From Kiritimatiellales bacterium (lineage in GTDB: Bacteria; Verrucomicrobiota; Kiritimatiellia; Kiritimatiellales; Tichowtungiaceae): DNA of 64,000 bases. This document shows, piece after piece, positions 59,408 through 64,000 of the stretch. Where the stretch lies: the NCBI GenBank assembly GCA_041656295.1, contig JBBADV010000007.1, positions 62,001-126,000 on the forward strand, given 5' to 3'. The notes under the pieces are model-generated. The model ran no database searches, had not been told where the DNA came from, and saw only the letters and a list, made by a program, of their open reading frames with translations. Both the position numbers and the translations under genes were made by a program. Within the stretch, counting starts at the first letter, position 1. The number at the start of each line of letters is the position of its first letter.

Positions 59408-62188
59408 ATGAAAAAATCTGAATCTGCCAAATGGATATGGTGCACGCAGAATGATCTGCGCGAGTACAATCAGACTGTGCTGTTAAAAAAAGAATTTTCA
59501 GCGCAGAAGATTTCCGGCGCGGAGCTGAAAATTACGGCGGACAGCTGGTATCGCGTCTCCATTAACGGCAGATGGGTTCACGACGGCCCGGCGCGCGCCT
59601 ATCCGAACCATTATCTGTACGATGTGCACGACATCAGCGGTTTTTTGAAAAAAGGTAAAAACCGTATCGAAGTGATCGCGCGCTATTTCGGCATCGGCAC
59701 ATTTCATCAGATTCCGCAACAGGCGGGACTGTGGGCGGAAATTTCCGGTATCGGGAAGCCGGTGGTCACCGATGCGTCGTGGGAGGCAACGCCGGCGTAT
59801 GCGTGGCAGTCGTGGACGCCGAAGATCAGCATTCAGATGGAGCCGTATGAACTGTACGACGCCGGACTTGAAACGGTATTTGACTGGCAGCCGGCGGTTG
59901 AAGTGAAGCGTAAAGGCAAACTGTCGCCGCGACCGGTGGCACTGCTGACGAAAGTTCCGCGCCGGTTTAAAAATCCGCCGGCAGCGGCAATTGTTGCACG
60001 CGTCATGCCGCAATACGCTGTGCCGGTTACACAGATCGCACATCCCGGCCTAATTGAAGCAAATCGCACCGTTGGCCGTCCGGTGATTCTGTATGCATTG
60101 CTGACCGTAAAGAAAAAGCAGACATTCGATTTTACACTGCCGAATCATGGCAGTGATAGCGCGCTGCATTTGCAGATTCCGTGCTGGCAGATTTCTGTCG
60201 CCGGACAAATCGTAACAAATAAAAAAATCGCACTGGCGGCAGGCACATACCCGGTATTGTTCTGCAATACGCAATTTTTCTCGCATGAAAAAGACTCCGT
60301 TTTCCCGTATTTAAATCTGCCCGGCGCACAATGGGACGGGTGGCGCGCCGCTGTATTGCAAGAGTATCTTTTTGCCGGCGACGATATGCTGTGGGTCTCT
60401 TTTGAAAATAAAGATGCACGCAGGGCAGAACGCGGATATTTCAAAACAATTGAACGGCTTGCGGCTGCGTGTAAAACGGAAGCGGATGTTCATAAATATC
60501 TGAAAACCGGCTTTGTTGACATTCCGGCAGACCGGATATTTATGGACGATCCGGCAGCGGAATTCGGTCTGCGCCGGGTACTTGGTGATGCACAAAAACT
60601 GATCGCTGGGAAAACAGTGAAGCCGTCAAAAACCGGCGATGTTGAGCTTTGTTTTGATATGGGCGAACAGACCTGCGGTTATTTTGATTTTTCAATCAAA
60701 GCTGATGCCGGTGTAATCGTTGATATTAATGCCATTGAGTACATCCGCAAAGACGGCGCACTGCAGCATGTATACAAGTTCAACCGCAACGGCATGCGTT
60801 ATATTACAAAAAAAGGCGTCAACCGGTTCATCTCATTAAAGCGTCGTTCCGGTCGATACTTTTTCATCACGCTGCGCAATCAGAAAACGCCGGTCGAAAT
60901 TCAGTCGTTCAAAATTATTGAATCCACCGCGCCGGTATCGCCGGCGGGATTTTTCAAGAGCAGCGATGCATCACTGAACCGCATTTGGGAAATTTCTGAA
61001 CGAACACTCAAACTTTGCATGGAAGATACATTTACCGACTGCCCGCTGTATGAGCAGACCTTCTGGGTCGGCGATGCACGCAACGAAGCGCTGTATGCCT
61101 TCACGGCGTACGGCAACACAGATGTCTCGGCGCGCGGGCTCGAAATCTGCGCGCAGTCGCTCGAGCGCTATCCGATCGTCGGCTGCCAGGTTCCGTCGGC
61201 ATGGGACTGTCTGCTGCCGGCATGGAGTTTTCTATGGGGCATGCAGGTCTGGGAACACTATTTCTATTCCGGCGATAAAGTTCTGTTGAAAAAACTTTGG
61301 CCGGCGGTGTTGAAAAATATCGACGGTGCACTCGGCATGCTCGACAGCAACGGATTATTTTCCGGAAAATTCTGGAACCTGCTGGAGTGGGCGCCGATTG
61401 ATCAGAAACATGCAACGGTCCTGCACAACAGTTTGCTTCTCAGCGGCACAATTGCTGCCGCCGAAAAATGTGCCGCTGTACTGAACGACCTGCCGGCAGC
61501 GAAAAAACTGCGTGCGGCACGGCGGAAGCTGATTAAAGCTATCAACAAAACATGGAACGATAAAAAACAATCCTATCCCGACAGCATTCATGAAAACGGC
61601 CGGCCGAGTCCGAAAACCTGTCAGCAGACCTCCATGCTCGCTGTCATGTGCGATGTAATTGAAAAAGAGAACATCGCAGCCGCGCGCCGGAATCTGCTGA
61701 AAAAGCCGCAAAACATGACGCCGGTCTGTGCGCCGTTCGCGATGCAGTTTTATTATGAAGCGCTTGAACGGCTCAATGAACCTGAAGCGATCCTGAAGTC
61801 CATTTATAAAAGCTATCAGCCGATGATTGATGACGGTGCAACCACCGTTTGGGAAACATTCGCCGGCAGCACCGCATCGCCGAAAGGTTTCCCGACGCGC
61901 AGCCATTGTCACGCGTGGTCATCGAGTCCGGTCTATTTTCTCAATCGTATTATACTTGGAATCCGGCAGACCGCCGCCGGCGGCAGAGCGTTTGAAATCA
62001 GTCCGTGGGTGAAAGGGCTGAACTTTGCACGCGGCGCTACCGCAATTCCCGGCGGTGCAATTTCAGTCGACTGGAAACGCTCCGGCAGCAGCCTGAAACT
62101 CGTTGTCGATGCTCCGGAAAATGTAACGGTTGATTTTGTTTCTAACGCCAGCCTGCGCGGACTCGAAATTAATGTGATAAGAAATTAA
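59408..62188 (+). CDS. GH78 alpha-L-rhamnosidase-like glycosidase
   Basis: 926 residues, no signal peptide, so cytoplasmic. Domain order follows bacterial GH78: N-terminal beta domain with SWYRVSINGRWVHDGPARAYPNHYLYDVHDI (residues ~45-80), second beta domain, an (alpha/alpha)6 catalytic domain with DTFTDCPLYEQTFWVGDARNEA near residues 540-560 carrying the conserved acidic residues, and the late TVWETFAGS and HAWSSSPVYFL blocks, followed by a small C-terminal beta domain. It would cleave alpha-L-rhamnosides brought into the cell. A GAAAGGAG site precedes the ATG. It stands alone with its own promoter candidate; substrate specificity is inferred only. Confidence 0.8.
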   Translation: MKKSESAKWIWCTQNDLREYNQTVLLKKEFSAQKISGAELKITADSWYRVSINGRWVHDGPARAYPNHYLYDVHDISGFLKKGKNRIEVIARYFGIGTFHQIPQQAGLWAEISGIGKPVVTDASWEATPAYAWQSWTPKISIQMEPYELYDAGLETVFDWQPAVEVKRKGKLSPRPVALLTKVPRRFKNPPAAAIVARVMPQYAVPVTQIAHPGLIEANRTVGRPVILYALLTVKKKQTFDFTLPNHGSDSALHLQIPCWQISVAGQIVTNKKIALAAGTYPVLFCNTQFFSHEKDSVFPYLNLPGAQWDGWRAAVLQEYLFAGDDMLWVSFENKDARRAERGYFKTIERLAAACKTEADVHKYLKTGFVDIPADRIFMDDPAAEFGLRRVLGDAQKLIAGKTVKPSKTGDVELCFDMGEQTCGYFDFSIKADAGVIVDINAIEYIRKDGALQHVYKFNRNGMRYITKKGVNRFISLKRRSGRYFFITLRNQKTPVEIQSFKIIESTAPVSPAGFFKSSDASLNRIWEISERTLKLCMEDTFTDCPLYEQTFWVGDARNEALYAFTAYGNTDVSARGLEICAQSLERYPIVGCQVPSAWDCLLPAWSFLWGMQVWEHYFYSGDKVLLKKLWPAVLKNIDGALGMLDSNGLFSGKFWNLLEWAPIDQKHATVLHNSLLLSGTIAAAEKCAAVLNDLPAAKKLRAARRKLIKAINKTWNDKKQSYPDSIHENGRPSPKTCQQTSMLAVMCDVIEKENIAAARRNLLKKPQNMTPVCAPFAMQFYYEALERLNEPEAILKSIYKSYQPMIDDGATTVWETFAGSTASPKGFPTRSHCHAWSSSPVYFLNRIILGIRQTAAGGRAFEISPWVKGLNFARGATAIPGGAISVDWKRSGSSLKLVVDAPENVTVDFVSNASLRGLEINVIRN

Positions 62189-62755
62189 CCGTAATTTTCA
62201 TTTTGCCGCCGCCGTCGAGATGTAGTTATAAGGCGGATTAAAGTGCGGCAGGAAAACGATATTGAGCAGTTTGAGTTGTCGATGGTGAATTTTTTTTCAA
62301 TGGCAGCGAAAACATGTGAATACCCGTTGAGGCATCTTCATAAGATGGCATTTAATCCCGTACGACGCCTTGTCTGAAACGATTCTGATTTTGACTGGAT
62401 GATTCTGTTTGATAAACGCTGGTTTTTACAAGCCTTCATGTTGCATAGCAACCGGCGTGCACAGCGGCGGATCAGGCACTTAACGACCGTCTTTCTGCAG
62501 GGTGGAAGAAGGCCGGGTTAGAGCGTTTTGTGTTTAATTTGTCGTTACCGCGTGGAGCATAATTGCCATTCCCTTCGGTCGCCGTTTCCGCAGGCTCAAG
62601 CCTCTTTTCGAGTCCAGTCTGCCCATGCATGAGCGGAGTTATTTTTGCCGGGATTTACAGGATAAACAGGGCAGGGGATAAATTATTCTGATCCCGGCGA
62701 TCTTGTGAATCCCGTCAAAATTAATTTTGTAATTGTGGACAGGCAGGAACCAGTT
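62189..62755. other. Gene-free stretch with inverted repeat
   Basis: About 570 bases without a supported gene. It contains short open frames only, looks compositionally mixed, and may include decayed sequence. The one recognisable structure is the inverted repeat at 62649-62714. Confidence 0.5.
62649..62714. repeat. Imperfect inverted repeat, possible dispersed element
   Basis: CGGGATTTACAGGAT and ATCTTGTGAATCCCG are complementary at 13 of 15 positions, 36 bases apart. The wording GGATTTACAGGAT...TGTGAATCCC resembles small dispersed palindromes known from intergenic regions in several bacteria; copy number here cannot be judged. Confidence 0.4.
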
Positions 62756-63568
62756 CTATTTTTTCGCCGGAATTTCTCTGCCGAGCTTTGCAAGCACAGC
62801 TTTGAGGTCGGCCCAGGCTTCACCTTTATGGTTCGGAGAACGGAGCAGAAATGCCGGGTGATAGGTCGGCATCAGATCAATTCCGGCGTAGGTTTTCCAG
62901 GTGCCGCGCAGGCGCGTAATGGCGACCGGCTGATTTAACAGACCTTCCACCGCCGTTTTTCCAAGCGCGACAATAACTTTCGGTTTAACCATTTCAATCT
63001 GCGCGCGCAGATAGGGCAGACACGTGCTCATTTCTGCCGCAGACGGAACACGGTTTCCCGGCGGCCGGCACTTCACCACATTGGCGATAAAAACCTCTGC
63101 GCGTTTATAACCCATCGCGTCAATCATTTTGTCGAGCAGTTGTCCAGCTCTGCCGACGAACGGACGCCCCTGTTCGTCCTCGTCCGCGCCGGGACCTTCG
63201 CCGACAAACATGACGTCCGGTACATTCCGGTTGCCTTCGCCCGGAACCGTATGTTTACGCACCTTTGCCAGCGGGCAGGCGGTGCATGTTGAAATCTGTA
63301 CCGCAATTTCTTCCAGCGTTTTGCCGGTGACGGCGACAACCGGCAGCGGCGTTTTCCCCGGCGCTGCGCTTTTTTGCGCAGACTGGAAAGTCCGCGCCAC
63401 TCGCTCTGCCGGAATGGTTGCAGAACGGATATTCCCGTCAGTCCTTTCCGGTATTTTCGGCGCTAATGCCGCCAGCGTTTCCGGCGCAACGTCAAGTGTA
63501 TCGATGCCTTCCTCTTTTTGAAATTCGAGGAACGCTCGCACGTTTTCCAATAGCTGGGCACGGTTCAT
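62756..63568 (-). CDS. Family 4 uracil-DNA glycosylase (iron-sulfur type)
   Basis: 270 residues. Four Cys for a 4Fe-4S cluster are seen: Cys95 and Cys98 (TCTACPLA), Cys167 ([10 protein letters not shown]) and Cys183 (STCLPYL). The catalytic motif is [17 protein letters not shown] (residues 123-139) and the second motif HPAFLLR (237-243). It excises uracil from DNA. The N-terminal 85 residues are a variable, Ala/Pro-rich extension common in this family. No close functional neighbours. Confidence 0.92.
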   Translation of the reverse strand: MNRAQLLENVRAFLEFQKEEGIDTLDVAPETLAALAPKIPERTDGNIRSATIPAERVARTFQSAQKSAAPGKTPLPVVAVTGKTLEEIAVQISTCTACPLAKVRKHTVPGEGNRNVPDVMFVGEGPGADEDEQGRPFVGRAGQLLDKMIDAMGYKRAEVFIANVVKCRPPGNRVPSAAEMSTCLPYLRAQIEMVKPKVIVALGKTAVEGLLNQPVAITRLRGTWKTYAGIDLMPTYHPAFLLRSPNHKGEAWADLKAVLAKLGREIPAKK

Positions 63569-63706
63569 AAATCATTTTCAGTATTCACCGGAACGCCGGG
63601 ATTATCAATCTAATCGTATGTATATTGCCGATTTTATGTTTTGCCACCGGCACCGGAAATCCTGCAAACTGCACTGCATTAATTTTTTAATGAAGGGAAT
63701 CGCACA

Positions 63707-64000
63707 TGAGCGGACTGACATTTCTGATCGTATTTTTGGTTTTAATGACGTTGATTGCAGTAGTTCCCCAGTTGCTCCGGCGCTTTCATGTTCCGTCCGT
63801 TGTTGCCATCATGCTGATCGGAATTGTCATCGGCCCGAGCGGCATTGATTTGATTTCGCACCTGAACAGTTTTCTCGGCCGGGGTTATCCCACCGTTCAG
63901 ATTTATACCGTGCTCGATGCCATCGGACTGCTCGGTCTTGTTTTTCTAATGGCGCTTGCCGGCATGGAAGTGAACCTGAAAATTATGAAAGCAGAAAAAA
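63707..64000 (+). CDS. CPA2-type cation:proton antiporter, 5' part
   Basis: The first 98 codons of a membrane protein cut by the window edge. AAGGGA precedes the ATG. Three hydrophobic helices (LTFLIVFLVLMTLIAVVPQLL, VAIMLIGIVIGPSGIDLI, IGLLGLVFLMALAGMEVNL) with the IGPSGID and LALAGMEV-like motifs match Kef/NhaA-like monovalent cation:proton antiporters of the CPA2 family. It likely exchanges K+ or Na+ for protons at the inner membrane. Confidence 0.8.

Noticed and set aside
63618..63848. 76-codon frame overlapping the antiporter start
   Set aside because: Cys/His-rich shadow in another frame; the antiporter frame has helices and a ribosome binding site.

Overview
The window looks like a chromosomal segment of a polysaccharide-degrading bacterium of the PVC superphylum (Verrucomicrobiota / Kiritimatiellota / Lentisphaerota type). 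The evidence is three proteins with C-terminal PEP-CTERM sorting tails, a sulfatase remnant, many glycan-catabolism genes including DUF4838, GH4 and GH78 families, and an EF-Tu with an unusual switch I loop that I loosely associate with Verrucomicrobia. The exact lineage cannot be fixed from sequence reading alone.

Region 1 (1-4469, + strand): the end of a secreted PEP-CTERM protein, then a secreted F5/8-type-C-domain putative glycoside hydrolase. Its 3' end runs out of frame into the C-terminal half of a sulfatase. The sulfatase half carrying the formylglycine site is missing, so this is a deletion scar or an assembly join. A strong hairpin and a small LysM-domain gene follow.

Region 2 (4620-23234, all - strand): an 18.6 kb unidirectional catabolic locus. 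In transcription order it holds a PEP-CTERM protein, GH4 glycosidase, a thiolase-fold protein plus its DUF35 partner, ADP-forming acyl-CoA synthetase, zinc alcohol dehydrogenase, amidohydrolase, a second copy of the PEP-CTERM protein without its tail, FAD oxidoreductase, DUF4838 protein, sodium:solute symporter, a tiny membrane protein, a GlcN6P-deaminase-like protein, PIG-L deacetylase, PfkB kinase and a mannitol-dehydrogenase-like protein. A LacI-type regulator is divergent at 23508, and a near-perfect 21 bp dyad lies in the promoter gap. The thiolase-like protein lacks the usual thiolase Cys and GHP His, so the pair may be a retro-aldolase rather than a thiolase. The combination suggests uptake and complete breakdown of an unusual, probably amino- or modified sugar with energy recovery through an acyl-CoA. 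This is the best candidate for an undescribed system here.

Region 3 (24566-29439): an IS1595-type insertion sequence with a -1 frameshift in its transposase, a leishmanolysin-like PEP-CTERM metalloprotease, then yebC, an S41 C-terminal processing protease and birA.

Region 4 (29846-56934, all + strand): a 27 kb fused beta-str-S10-spc superoperon: tRNA-Thr, tuf, rpmG, tRNA-Trp, secE, nusG, rplKAJL, rpoBC, rpsL, rpsG, fusA, rpsJ, rplCDWB, rpsS, rplV, rpsC, rplP, rpmC, rpsQ, rplNXE, rpsH, rplFR, rpsE, rplO, secY, adk, map. tuf has moved to the front, rpsN and rpmD are missing from their usual positions, and the alpha operon (rpsMKD-rpoA-rplQ) does not follow. Hairpins lie between rplL and rpoB and, with a T run, between rpoC and rpsL.

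Region 5 (56937-64000): convergent rnr, a cytoplasmic GH78 alpha-L-rhamnosidase-like gene, a gene-free stretch with an inverted repeat, a family 4 uracil-DNA glycosylase and the start of a CPA2 cation:proton antiporter.
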